Shown: positions 16,737 through 25,627 of the stretch, piece by piece
How the letters are laid out: each line of letters opens with the position of its first letter
How positions within the stretch are numbered: the stretch's first letter is position 1
Origin: CAZMRQ01 sp964568795
GTDB lineage: Bacteria; Pseudomonadota; Gammaproteobacteria; Comchoanobacterales; Comchoanobacteraceae
NCBI GenBank assembly: GCA_964568795.1
Contig: CAZMRQ010000005.1
Location: 1-59,867 of the forward strand
Length of the DNA stretch: 59,867 nt
Direction: 5' to 3'
The notes under the pieces: model-generated
Databases searched by the model: none
Told to the model about the DNA's origin: nothing
Seen by the model: only the letters and a program-made list of their open reading frames with translations
Program-made: the position numbers and the translations under genes

Positions 16737-19556
16737 TTAAGAATTGGGCCATCTCAATCGAGTCAGCGTCGTCTTATCCTCTTTAGGGGATGGAGGACGG
16801 AGGCGTTTTCCAAATAAGGATGATGAGTGGGATCCTCGTTGTAGGAATCGTTCAACTCTTATATCCAAGTACTTGAGAATGAGCGAATCAATGATTTGAT
16901 CATTGTGTGCTGAGTGTGAAGCGCTATCTATTTGAATAATTCTTTGGGCGCATGGCACGTAGAAATCAACATGACTACACAGCTGCCAGCTATGTCTGAT
17001 CACGTTGTCTTTACCATACCGATCACATAGGGACCTGTAGTGTTCTGATTCTCCAGAACCTTCTTTGACTCCGAAGGCAGGAGGTTTAAAAGCATAGATA
17101 TCCCGCATTTGTTCAGGAGTTAAGCCACACAAATCCAAATAGTCACAAAGTAATATTGTTTTGTTCAGAAATGAACGTGTTGAATTTGATAGAGAGGCAT
17201 CTTTCAGTAGAGATGTGAGTTGTTCTATATGCATGGGGAGATAGAGCTTATGATGATAGTCCATCAGTGCAGCAGTGTAGTGATACTGAATCAATAGCAG
17301 AGGTTCATGAAACATATATTGAGGTTCATGCCATACTCTCCTGATATCATGCGCTTGTTCTGAGGATAATTTAGCTACCAGCTTATGGCACACTGATAGA
17401 TAATCCGTATAGAATTTTTGTATGAGATAAGAAGGGTTGATCTGACTGATTAATTCCTGGCAGAGAGGGTAAAGACCATTGATTTCAGATCCTACACAGC
17501 TGTTGCACATCATTTTAAGCTGGTCATGCATATGCTTGGATGACCATGTGATGCTGCGCACCATCCTTTCGTACATAGCACGAATATGTTTGTGTGAACG
17601 TTTATATGGTGAGTTGATTTGTTGTGGCCACCCCATCAGGCCTGGGATAACATATACCAAGCGTATGGTGTCTGTGACAGCCTCATTGAGATATGTGAGA
17701 AACTTCGTGATGATGGAGACAAATGACTCCATTTTTTTTAGTGAGTCACTAGAATGAGATATACTATAGAGTAGTTCAATGATAAGTTCTTGTGGGACTT
17801 GACCCAATGTGGATGCCAGCATACTAAGACGTGATAGCGCACATGGTCTTTGCAGACGAACAAAGATAAAACATTGCTCAATCAGACTTTTCTGATCGAT
17901 GTCTTTTTCTACCCAACCCTCTAGAGCAGGATGTGTATAGAGCCAAATTTGTTCTCGTGTCGGTCTTTTCGGGAAAGGGCAGTGATCAAGATAAGCAACA
18001 ATTGTAGAAATAAAATTTTTATCGATACAATCGTTGCGCAACATTACAATACATCGGGCATAGGCTTGATGAGCGTCATCAGTGGTGATCAGTTTGTTTT
18101 TTTCACAATCACTCATCAGCGACATGACCTTCTTAACAAGGTCCATCCAGTTTTGCTGTAATATACCATAGAAAGGATGATGTTCCCGACAAGCGCGTGC
18201 TTGGAAATGTGATAGATCAAGAATAGAGGTCCATAAATCAATCTTTTGAGACATGGAGGAAAAAGATGTGTTGAGTGGTTGAATGATTTCTTCCCATAGC
18301 TCGTCGACACGAATATGGTCATGCTTATGTGTTTGTGTGAAAGCAACTGCATTTCGATAGATCGATAATAGAATTTTAATGTCATCGATTGAGAAATCTA
18401 TTCTCTTCGCTAGGTAACATCGCCTTATCTTGTTGATAAAGCTGCAAGATTTTTTTTCAAGAATCAAAGGGTATCGGCATACTGCAGACTGAATAGCTCT
18501 GAGAATGAACTGGGCACGATCTGGTGTCAAGCTCTCTGAGAAAAACGATGATAGAGCTCGTGACATCACTGGCGCAGAGATGCCACTAGGGTCATATATC
18601 ATAATTTGCAGAATCTTCCCAAAAGATCGCTCATGCAATGCATCACAATGTGCGGATGTGAGTTGAGACAAACTGATGAGACTATGTGGGCATATCTTTG
18701 CGTGGGGAAAAGCTTTTTGTAGATTGATCACACTTAATTTGATACTTAGATGATGGTCCCATGTGCTGTGGTCCATTTTTTGAATATACGATTGGATACA
18801 ATTGTTAAGCATCCCCGAGTCTATAATATTCTGGACGACTCTTGATTGTGGGTATTTCTGATGCTCTGAATAGAGCTGCCTGATGAAGTCACCAATGTCT
18901 TGAGGCGTTTGGTGAGAAGAAATGCCCTCATCAAAGATAAGGCGATCACATGCCACATGATAGACTAGCAATACAGAATTAGTGGATGGAATAGAGTGGA
19001 TACGGCAAATTCTCATGAGCAGTGTGTATAAGAGACCTTGGTGGAGAGCAGAAATAGTATTAGAGACTGTCAGATCAATTATTAAAAGCATGCCAGCAAA
19101 AAAACTTTGGGTATCAATATCAGATAAATGTGAGTCGTCTGCTTCATTAAATCTGCCAATCAGAGTGCATAATAGCCGATTGGCATTGGTGATTGAGATA
19201 ATCTCCAAACGATGCAATAGCCTAAGCTTATCGAGCACATGAAAGAGAGCTCTGAGTGGCTTCTCAGCTTGATCATCGCTGCTAGAAGCAGCGCTGATCC
19301 TATAGTAATAAGGCTTATTAATAGAGCTTATGTAAGACTGACAAAGTTTGGGTAGATCATAGCGATTATTGAAATGTCTTGCGATAGCCAAAAAGAAATC
19401 CAGGTGTTTATCAACGTGTTTTAAAACATTAATATTTTGCTTCAGATCTTGCTCGCTGGATTTCATGATCCATCTGATAACAGCCCCTGGCTCACCACTG
19501 GATGATACTATCTTACTTTTCGCTAAATACAATCTATCTTCTATATAACCTTTCAT
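16737..19556 (-). CDS. Large helical-repeat protein with C-terminal RAP-like domain
   Basis: 939 residues, predominantly alpha-helical, without signal peptide or membrane segment. Many short helices with recurring 'FxxA/SxxL..' spacing suggest an alpha-solenoid. Near the C-terminus (about 862-904) the sequence HVDFYVP..RIIQIDSASH....ILKYLDIRVERF matches the layout of a RAP domain: strand, Ile-Gln-Ile-Asp strand, His, then a helix and a final strand. A basic tail of about 30 residues follows. In eukaryotes RAP domains end helical-repeat organelle RNA-binding proteins. Bacterial examples are rare and seem concentrated in host-associated species. A role in RNA binding, in the cell or as a secreted effector, is inference. 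Own promoter upstream at 19582-19609; no clear ribosome binding site. Confidence 0.6.
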   Translation of the reverse strand: MKGYIEDRLYLAKSKIVSSSGEPGAVIRWIMKSSEQDLKQNINVLKHVDKHLDFFLAIARHFNNRYDLPKLCQSYISSINKPYYYRISAASSSDDQAEKPLRALFHVLDKLRLLHRLEIISITNANRLLCTLIGRFNEADDSHLSDIDTQSFFAGMLLIIDLTVSNTISALHQGLLYTLLMRICRIHSIPSTNSVLLVYHVACDRLIFDEGISSHQTPQDIGDFIRQLYSEHQKYPQSRVVQNIIDSGMLNNCIQSYIQKMDHSTWDHHLSIKLSVINLQKAFPHAKICPHSLISLSQLTSAHCDALHERSFGKILQIMIYDPSGISAPVMSRALSSFFSESLTPDRAQFILRAIQSAVCRYPLILEKKSCSFINKIRRCYLAKRIDFSIDDIKILLSIYRNAVAFTQTHKHDHIRVDELWEEIIQPLNTSFSSMSQKIDLWTSILDLSHFQARACREHHPFYGILQQNWMDLVKKVMSLMSDCEKNKLITTDDAHQAYARCIVMLRNDCIDKNFISTIVAYLDHCPFPKRPTREQIWLYTHPALEGWVEKDIDQKSLIEQCFIFVRLQRPCALSRLSMLASTLGQVPQELIIELLYSISHSSDSLKKMESFVSIITKFLTYLNEAVTDTIRLVYVIPGLMGWPQQINSPYKRSHKHIRAMYERMVRSITWSSKHMHDQLKMMCNSCVGSEINGLYPLCQELISQINPSYLIQKFYTDYLSVCHKLVAKLSSEQAHDIRRVWHEPQYMFHEPLLLIQYHYTAALMDYHHKLYLPMHIEQLTSLLKDASLSNSTRSFLNKTILLCDYLDLCGLTPEQMRDIYAFKPPAFGVKEGSGESEHYRSLCDRYGKDNVIRHSWQLCSHVDFYVPCAQRIIQIDSASHSAHNDQIIDSLILKYLDIRVERFLQRGSHSSSLFGKRLRPPSPKEDKTTLTRLRWPNS

Positions 19557-19581
19557 AATAAGATACTTTTTTTACGAGAAA

Positions 19582-19609
19582 AATATACCATATTGGTGGT
19601 TTTTGTCAA
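19582..19609 (-). promoter_or_regulatory. Promoter of the RAP-like gene
   Basis: On the minus strand a perfect TTGACA, a 16-base spacer and TATATT, 25 bases before the ATG at 19556. The sequence around it is strongly AT-rich. Confidence 0.65.
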
Positions 19610-19651
19610 CTCTTTGAGGATAGTATAGCTCAATATCAAAAGTGCTCTGGA

Positions 19652-19744
19652 TCATGGGGCCAGAAGTGACTGAACTTTAAGGTCAGTTAGCCAATTACTG
19701 TGACACTGGGATTTTTGTCTCGACACATTTTTTTTCTGTGGCAT
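19652..19744 (-). pseudogene. Possible N-terminal scrap of a tyrosine integrase
   Basis: The minus-strand frame from the ATG at 19744 gives 30 residues ending NWLTDLKVQSLLAP before a stop. The LTDLKV.SL.AP pattern is how many P4/phage-type integrases begin. The rest of the gene is absent. A tRNA-like 3' scrap lies a few bases upstream, the usual layout of an integrase next to its attachment site. Short and degenerate, so the call is tentative. Confidence 0.3.
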
Positions 19745-19750
19745 CCTCCT

Positions 19751-19773
19751 GAGGGCCGAAGGGATTCTAGAAC
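19751..19773 (-). pseudogene. tRNA 3'-end-like scrap (possible attachment site)
   Basis: On the minus strand GTTCTAGAATCCCTTCGG followed by CCCTC resembles a tRNA T-arm (GTTCGAATCCC) with two extra bases. The 12-mer GAATCCCTTCGG also occurs in the tRNA remnant at 27233-27290. No full cloverleaf can be drawn. The rest of the 19557-20108 gap holds no supported gene. Confidence 0.3.
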
Positions 19774-20108
19774 ACTGCAATGGCGACGGACGGTCTCTCA
19801 CATCGGGCTGTTTACGAAGCCAGCCTGCAACCATAAAATCAGTGAAGAAGGAAGGAAAAGAATATGTTTTTGGATGATTGTCTGCCAATACACGGAGTCT
19901 CAATAATTTTAAAGCAGACATCACACCCTCCCAGAATAGTTATTGTCGATTTAACAATTTTAATTCTTCCGTTTATTCACTTGTATGTCAAGAGCAAGTT
20001 GCATATGTTATTGCTTCCTGCATCACAAAAAAGGAACGTGTTTTTCGTGGCAATACGGGAAAATCAGGTACGTCAATAAACCATTTCAACTCAGAACTGC
20101 CAAAAGCA

Positions 20109-20900
20109 CTAAAATTCTTCTCTAAATACATAGCAACTTGGTGTTGATTCGTCAGATATAAATCGGTAACGCAGGCGGTTATACTTCTGAAGATCTTGCG
20201 GGTGATTGATCTGCTTTTGTGCCATCCACCGCAACATGTCTCCGCGGGCTTTTTTCGCCTTCAAACCAATGACTTTATAAGACCCAGACCTGTCTTTGTT
20301 GTAAAAAATTATGTCCACCCAATCGACCCGCAACTGTTGCTTATCTAGCACCTGTGAATACTCAGCAGAAGCTAGATTGACAATGGGGCGAGAACCTTTA
20401 TTAATTGATTCTGTTAATAACTGCTGCCAGTACGCATATAAATGACTGCCTTTTGGATTAGCCAAACGGGTTTTCATCTCCAATCGATAGGGCTGCACCC
20501 AATCAAACGCAGACAGAAAACCATACAGACCCGACAAGATGACTAAATGTTGGTCGAGATACCGCAACGACTTTGTTGATAATGATGGCGCATCCAACGC
20601 TTTGTAGGCATCGCCCGCAAAAAACCATAAAGCTGGGATGGCATCACCCAACGATGCATCCCCTGGCTTATAAGATTGAAAGCGTGCTGCATTGCACTCA
20701 GCCAACTGTGGACTAATACGCATCAAACTCTGCAGATGCTGAGCGGACAAGGGCTTTAGTTCTTCGATTAAAACATTGGCCTGCTGCTGAAAGCGTGGTT
20801 GTCGACACTGGCTAATAATATCACAGGCATTGTCCGGCATACGTGCAGCAAATCCCTCAGGGCTCTCCTGCTTTTTTGCGCAAGATAACAGCACATACAT
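20109..20900 (-). CDS. yaaA: YaaA family protein (peroxide stress, DUF328/UPF0246)
   Basis: 263 residues, the typical length. Starts MYVLLSCAKKQ and shows the family's LSAQHLQSLMRIS, ARFQSYKP, ALWFFAGDAYKALDA, ILSGLYGFLSAFDWVQPYRLEMKTRL and the late KxxRGDMLRW segments. In E. coli YaaA lowers free iron during hydrogen peroxide stress, and the fold binds DNA. The start is two bases after the gyrB stop, so it is co-transcribed with gyrB. Confidence 0.92.
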   Translation of the reverse strand: MYVLLSCAKKQESPEGFAARMPDNACDIISQCRQPRFQQQANVLIEELKPLSAQHLQSLMRISPQLAECNAARFQSYKPGDASLGDAIPALWFFAGDAYKALDAPSLSTKSLRYLDQHLVILSGLYGFLSAFDWVQPYRLEMKTRLANPKGSHLYAYWQQLLTESINKGSRPIVNLASAEYSQVLDKQQLRVDWVDIIFYNKDRSGSYKVIGLKAKKARGDMLRWMAQKQINHPQDLQKYNRLRYRFISDESTPSCYVFREEF

Positions 20901-20902
20901 CT

Positions 20903-23341
20903 TTATGTATCAATATTCTGAGCAGTCAGTGCATGACGCTCGATAAAATCTTTACGTGGCTCAACATGATCACCCATCAAGGTTGAGAAGATATGATCAG
21001 CCGCAACCGCATCATCCACTGCCACTTTGATCATATGACGCACCTCAGGATCCATCGTTGTTTCCCACAATTGATCCGGATTCATTTCACCCAGCCCTTT
21101 GTAACGTTGAATCACAAGGCCTTTACGTGCAAGGCTCATGAGTTTGTTCATCACATCAATAAAGCTATTCACAAGATGCTTCTCATCTTTGATAACAACA
21201 AAAGCTTCCTTAGGATTAAAACCTTCTGAAGCGTGACAAAATTGAATAATGTTCTTATAGTCATGCGACAAGTAAAATTCAGGCTTGAATACTTTTTCCG
21301 CCACTGTGCCATCTTGATGATGGGTCATGAAAATTGGTAAATACAAACCATGATGAATCTGATCACAAAACTTCATCTCAAAAGACACATGATGCTCGAT
21401 TGGATTCAGTGTTTTAAAATATTGATTCCACTCATCCACCCATTGCGCCACTTTATCTTTTTCAGTCAAATCGGACTCTGTCATAGGATGCACAAAATAC
21501 AGCCCTTGCAACATAACCAATGGATACTTAATTGACAAACGATTAATCGCTTCATCTGCTTTAAAATACTGATCAGCAAGCTCTATAAACCTTGCCTCAG
21601 GGATAGCTGGAGTGTTGGAATCAAAATGCAGCGTTAGCTCAGAGACACCTTCCATTAACAAGAAATGATTCAATGCGTCTTCATTAATCAGGTAACGTTG
21701 TTGTTTTCCACGTTTGACTTTGAAAAGCGGGGGTTGTGCAATATAGATATGGCCACGTTCTAAAAGCTCAGGCATATGCCGGTATAAAAAAGTCAACAGC
21801 AGCGTACGTATATGCGCACCATCAACATCCGCATCAGTCATGATAATAATGCGGTGATATCTAAGCTTATCTGGGCTATACTCATCACTGCCAATGCCGC
21901 AGCCTAATGCGGTGATCAACGTCCCAACCTCTTGTGATGATAATATTTTATCAAGTCGGGCATTTTTCTCAACATTCAAGATTTTTCCACGTAGCGGCAA
22001 GATCGCCTGATAGCGTCTGTTTCTCCCTTGCTTAGCTGAACCACCCGCTGAATCACCCTCAACAATAAAAACTTCTGATTCAGCAGGATCACGTGATTGG
22101 CAATCAGCCAATTTACCAGGTAATCCAGCTATATCCATAATATCTTTACGTCGGGTCAGATCTCTGGCTTTACGGGCAGCTTCACGGGCATGTGCTGCAT
22201 CAATCACTTTACTGACAAGCGCTTTAGCTCGTTGAGGGTTCTCCTGCATGAAAGCAAAGAGATTCTCATACAAAGATTGCTCGACCACTTTTTTGACTTC
22301 GGAAGACACCAGCTTGGACTTCGTTTGTGAAGAGAACTTAGGGTCGCCCATTTTCACAGACACGACAGCTGTGAGTCCTTCGCGCACATCATCACCGGTG
22401 ATCGCTACTTTTTGCTTTTTATCAATCCCTTCACTCTCAATATACTTATTGAAAGTCCGGGTCATTGCTGCTTTAAAGCCAGACAAATGTGTCCCCCCAT
22501 CACTTTGAGGGATATTATTGGTAAAACAAAAAACATGCTCTTGATAACCGTCTGTCCACTGCATGGCTACTGAAACAGCCACACGGTCTTCTTTATTCTC
22601 AGTTTCAAAATAACACATCTGCTCAAATAATGGCGTGCGTGATGAATTCAGATACGCAACAAATTCCTGAATTCCCCCTTCGTAATGAAATAATCTTTCT
22701 TCATCTGAGCGCTCATCAAGACATCTAATATTCACCCCGGAATTCAGAAATGCCAACTCACGTAGGCGGTGACAGATTTGTGAAAAATTGAACTCTGTTG
22801 TTGAGAAAACATCTGCCGAAGGTTTAAATCGGATAGCTGTGCCACTCAATTCAGTCTTTCCTGTTTCCTTTAAAGGACTCTGAGGTTCACCATCCTGGTA
22901 GGACTGCTCATAAGTTTGTCCATTTTTATTGATAGTCAATAGCAGGCTTTTTGACAATGCATTGACAACTGACACACCGACACCATGCAAACCGCCTGAT
23001 ACTTTATAGGCGTTATCATCAAACTTGCCACCCGCATGGAGAACAGTCATAATCACTTCGGCTGCAGAGCGTCCTTCTTCAGGATGGATATCAACAGGAA
23101 TACCACGGCCATCATCCACAACACTGACTGATTCGTCCACATGGATAGTCACAGTAATTTTACTGCAATGACCGGCCAAAGCCTCATCAATGGAGTTATC
23201 AACCACTTCAAAAACCATGTGGTGCAAACCGGAGCCATCATCTGTGTCACCAATATACATTCCTGGCCTGGTTCGAACTGCCTCTAGCCCCTTAAGTACG
23301 CGAATACTCGATGAATCATACGCTTGCTGTGATGATGACAT
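20903..23341 (-). CDS. gyrB: DNA gyrase subunit B
   Basis: ATPase subunit of the type IIA topoisomerase that introduces negative supercoils. About 812 residues from the ATG at 23341. GHKL ATPase motifs VVDNSIDEA, DDGRGIPVD and GGLHGVGVSVVNALS, the transducer region, and the TOPRIM motifs EGDSAGGSAKQGR and MTDADVDGAHIRTL are intact. The C-terminal tail MNPDQLWETTMDP is standard. The TTG four codons upstream is not preferred. dnaA, dnaN and recF are not adjacent here. Confidence 0.96.
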   Translation of the reverse strand: MSSSQQAYDSSSIRVLKGLEAVRTRPGMYIGDTDDGSGLHHMVFEVVDNSIDEALAGHCSKITVTIHVDESVSVVDDGRGIPVDIHPEEGRSAAEVIMTVLHAGGKFDDNAYKVSGGLHGVGVSVVNALSKSLLLTINKNGQTYEQSYQDGEPQSPLKETGKTELSGTAIRFKPSADVFSTTEFNFSQICHRLRELAFLNSGVNIRCLDERSDEERLFHYEGGIQEFVAYLNSSRTPLFEQMCYFETENKEDRVAVSVAMQWTDGYQEHVFCFTNNIPQSDGGTHLSGFKAAMTRTFNKYIESEGIDKKQKVAITGDDVREGLTAVVSVKMGDPKFSSQTKSKLVSSEVKKVVEQSLYENLFAFMQENPQRAKALVSKVIDAAHAREAARKARDLTRRKDIMDIAGLPGKLADCQSRDPAESEVFIVEGDSAGGSAKQGRNRRYQAILPLRGKILNVEKNARLDKILSSQEVGTLITALGCGIGSDEYSPDKLRYHRIIIMTDADVDGAHIRTLLLTFLYRHMPELLERGHIYIAQPPLFKVKRGKQQRYLINEDALNHFLLMEGVSELTLHFDSNTPAIPEARFIELADQYFKADEAINRLSIKYPLVMLQGLYFVHPMTESDLTEKDKVAQWVDEWNQYFKTLNPIEHHVSFEMKFCDQIHHGLYLPIFMTHHQDGTVAEKVFKPEFYLSHDYKNIIQFCHASEGFNPKEAFVVIKDEKHLVNSFIDVMNKLMSLARKGLVIQRYKGLGEMNPDQLWETTMDPEVRHMIKVAVDDAVAADHIFSTLMGDHVEPRKDFIERHALTAQNIDT

Positions 23342-23416
23342 AAAAAAATCCAAAGTTATCTAAATTTCTGCTGCATTGTACCAGAATAACCCTAAATTTA
23401 AAAGGCCATCATGAGA

Positions 23417-24349
23417 CTAATTCCCTTGTTTTTCACCAAAAAGCTGCTCGATATACCAAGACTTATCAAAGGGGATCAAATCTGCAGACCCTTCTCCCAA
23501 ACCAATGTACCTGATAGGCAACTTCAGCTCATGGCAGATATTAAATACAATGCCACCCTTAGCAGTCCCATCAAGCTTGGTCAAAATAACACCTGTCAAA
23601 TTAAGAGACTCATGAAATAGCTTGGCTTGATGCAGACCATTTTGCCCAACTGTAGCATCTAATACCAACCATGTGTGGTTCGGCGCCTGCTCATCGATCT
23701 TTTTAACGACACGACTCACCTTCTCTAATTCACGCATTAACCCTTGATTGTGATGCATGCGCCCAGCAGTATCAGCCAGGAGCACATCAAAATCTTTCGC
23801 TTTGGCTGATGAAAAAGCATCGTAGATAACTGCGGCAGTATCACTGCCTTGCTGTTGTGCCACTACAGGACACTGCAAACGCTCACCCCAAACTTGTAAC
23901 TGCTTAATAGCTGCTGCACGATAAGTATCGCCTGCAGCCAGCATCACTTGCTGACCTTGTTTTTGATACCTTGCTGTCAACTTGGCCATAGTTGTGGTCT
24001 TACCCACACCATTGACACCCACCATCAAAATCAAGCTGGGCTTGCTGTGAAGCAGATCTGATTCATCATGGCTAATAAGATAACCGGATAAAATATCAGC
24101 CAGCACCTCGTAGGGCTGTTGTTGACTGCCTGCATGATAAGACTGCTGAAACTGATGCATGACCTGCTGAGTCAGGCCCATGCCAAGATCTGCTTGAATA
24201 AGCTGCTCTTCACATCGTTGCAAATCTGCTTGATCGACAGCTGATGAGGAAAATATCTCTTTTGTTTTAACCCACCAACTCTTTTTTAGCTCAAAAATTG
24301 GCTTAGCAGGCTCTACTGATTTTTTTTTACCGAATAATTTTGAAAACAT
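23417..24349 (-). CDS. ftsY: Signal recognition particle receptor FtsY
   Basis: GTPase that docks the SRP-ribosome complex at the inner membrane. 310 residues: a short basic N-terminal region, a helical N domain, then the NG GTPase with GVNGVGKTTTMAKL (about 104-117), AAGDTYRAAA, DTAGRMHHNQGLM and TKLDGTAKGG. The long acidic A domain seen in E. coli is missing, as in many species. AGGAG precedes the ATG. ftsE and ftsX do not follow. Confidence 0.95.
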   Translation of the reverse strand: MFSKLFGKKKSVEPAKPIFELKKSWWVKTKEIFSSSAVDQADLQRCEEQLIQADLGMGLTQQVMHQFQQSYHAGSQQQPYEVLADILSGYLISHDESDLLHSKPSLILMVGVNGVGKTTTMAKLTARYQKQGQQVMLAAGDTYRAAAIKQLQVWGERLQCPVVAQQQGSDTAAVIYDAFSSAKAKDFDVLLADTAGRMHHNQGLMRELEKVSRVVKKIDEQAPNHTWLVLDATVGQNGLHQAKLFHESLNLTGVILTKLDGTAKGGIVFNICHELKLPIRYIGLGEGSADLIPFDKSWYIEQLFGEKQGN

Positions 24350-24640
24350 TCTTTTCTCCTAAAGGGCATTCTACTGAACATTCTCCAGAAACTCAATAGA
24401 TTTAAGTGCCACCCCCTCAACATAGCTGTCCTTTTTCATCATTCAATTCACATGAAGGCAATCAACTAGCGGTGTTCCCATACAGACACAGGCAATGTTC
24501 TCAGCCACTGATACGTCTATGGCCAAGAATGGCTATTTAAGACATATCTTACATGTCTACTAGACTATGCCCCAAGAGAAAAAAATGAAAAAGCATTACA
24601 ATAAAGTTAGATCTGAATTATCAATGAAAGGAGTCTACTT

Positions 24641-25243
24641 ATGATCAAAAAAGTTCTTATAACAAGTTTAATGTGCTTGTTAGCCCACTCAGCCTCTGCA
24701 TTCTATGCCGGCGTTTCTGTTGGCTCTATCTCTGGGTCATTTGAAAAGCCTAGTAGTTCTTCTAGGCTTGATACAGTCCCTCTTGAAGACAAACATGTCA
24801 TTGGCTCTATCGGCCATGCATTTCCTGTCACCAAGTTCTTATCTGCTGGCCTTAATGTCTCTTACAGCCACGCATTGAATGGAAAGTACAAAAATAGCTC
24901 TTCATCAACAGGTTGGACAGGGCATACTCTAAAAAACTCTATGGCAGCTGATGCGCAACTGCACTGGCATTTCTCACCATCTGTGGACCTGTTTGCTCTT
25001 GCTGGCATTGGTCAAGTTAAATTCCACTTTGATCACTGGCCCTCATATGAGGAAGTAAATATCAACCTGAATGGTATTCGTTGGGGAGCTGGCGCTGAAG
25101 CAAAGCTATCCAATAATGTCAGTCTTGTTGGTCAAGCCACCTTCATGCATACAGCTGACAAAGCAGCAAGTAGCATAAACAATCCTAACGCTGTTGGCGG
25201 AACTGCTGTTATGGTTGATGCGGGAGTTCGATACAACTTCTAA
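24641..25243 (+). CDS. Small outer-membrane beta-barrel protein
   Basis: 200 residues with a clear signal peptide (MIKKVLITSLMCLLAHSASA/FYAG). The mature part of about 180 residues alternates hydrophobic and polar residues, has Ser-rich loops and ends VDAGVRYNF, the C-terminal Phe signature used by the BAM machinery. It resembles eight-strand OmpA/OmpW or opacity-type barrels, without further assignment. AAAGGAG lies seven bases before the ATG and TACAAT at 24597-24602 is a candidate -10 box. A strong terminator follows. Distinct from the off-frame barrel gene at 789-1347. Confidence 0.75.
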   Translation: MIKKVLITSLMCLLAHSASAFYAGVSVGSISGSFEKPSSSSRLDTVPLEDKHVIGSIGHAFPVTKFLSAGLNVSYSHALNGKYKNSSSSTGWTGHTLKNSMAADAQLHWHFSPSVDLFALAGIGQVKFHFDHWPSYEEVNINLNGIRWGAGAEAKLSNNVSLVGQATFMHTADKAASSINNPNAVGGTAVMVDAGVRYNF

Positions 25244-25260
25244 ACATCCTTCTCGGATAT

Positions 25261-25297
25261 AAATGGCCCTGATTCTAAGATCTAGGGCCATTTTTCT
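25261..25297 (+). terminator. Rho-independent terminator
   Basis: AAATGGCCCT pairs with AGGGCCATTT across a 13-base loop, then continues into TTTTTCTATG. It ends the barrel gene transcript. The same hairpin overlaps the last codons of the minus-strand small membrane protein gene and could act in both directions. Confidence 0.85.
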
Positions 25298-25608
25298 ATG
25301 AAATAATAATTGCCTGAACTGCTAAATACAGACACTTTTAAACCGTGAAACTGAATTTCATGACAACAACAGCCCAAAATCTGACCATGATGATCACTCA
25401 TGTAAAGATCCTGCCCCACCCGACTCAGTCTTCCCCACCACCGAATAAGTACTGACATACGCTTGATCACATGCAGCGATAATAGCAAAGCAATCACTGA
25501 AAGAACGGCAGAGCCTTGCCAAGAAAAATAATAAATATAGAACCACAACAATATTTGACTGATGAGCTCAATAAAAAAAGTATACATGACCCTATAATAT
25601 CCGATCAT
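25282..25608 (-). CDS. Hypothetical small membrane protein downstream of trkA
   Basis: 108 residues, starting at 25608 or, seven codons later, at 25587. Two hydrophobic segments cover about residues 8-50, followed by a basic stretch and a C-terminal cytoplasmic-type domain of about 45 residues with HHGQILGCCCHEIQFHG. No family recognised. It begins 19 bases after the trkA stop on the same strand, so it probably shares its transcript. Its last codons form one arm of the terminator hairpin. Confidence 0.5.
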   Translation of the reverse strand: MIGYYRVMYTFFIELISQILLWFYIYYFSWQGSAVLSVIALLLSLHVIKRMSVLIRWWGRLSRVGQDLYMSDHHGQILGCCCHEIQFHGLKVSVFSSSGNYYFIEKWP

Positions 25609-25627
25609 TAGCCAGATGGCATGACCG

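Noticed and set aside
19744..19750. AGGAGG directly before ATG ahead of the integrase scrap
   Set aside because: The motif touches the ATG with no spacer, so it cannot act as a normal ribosome binding site for that codon.
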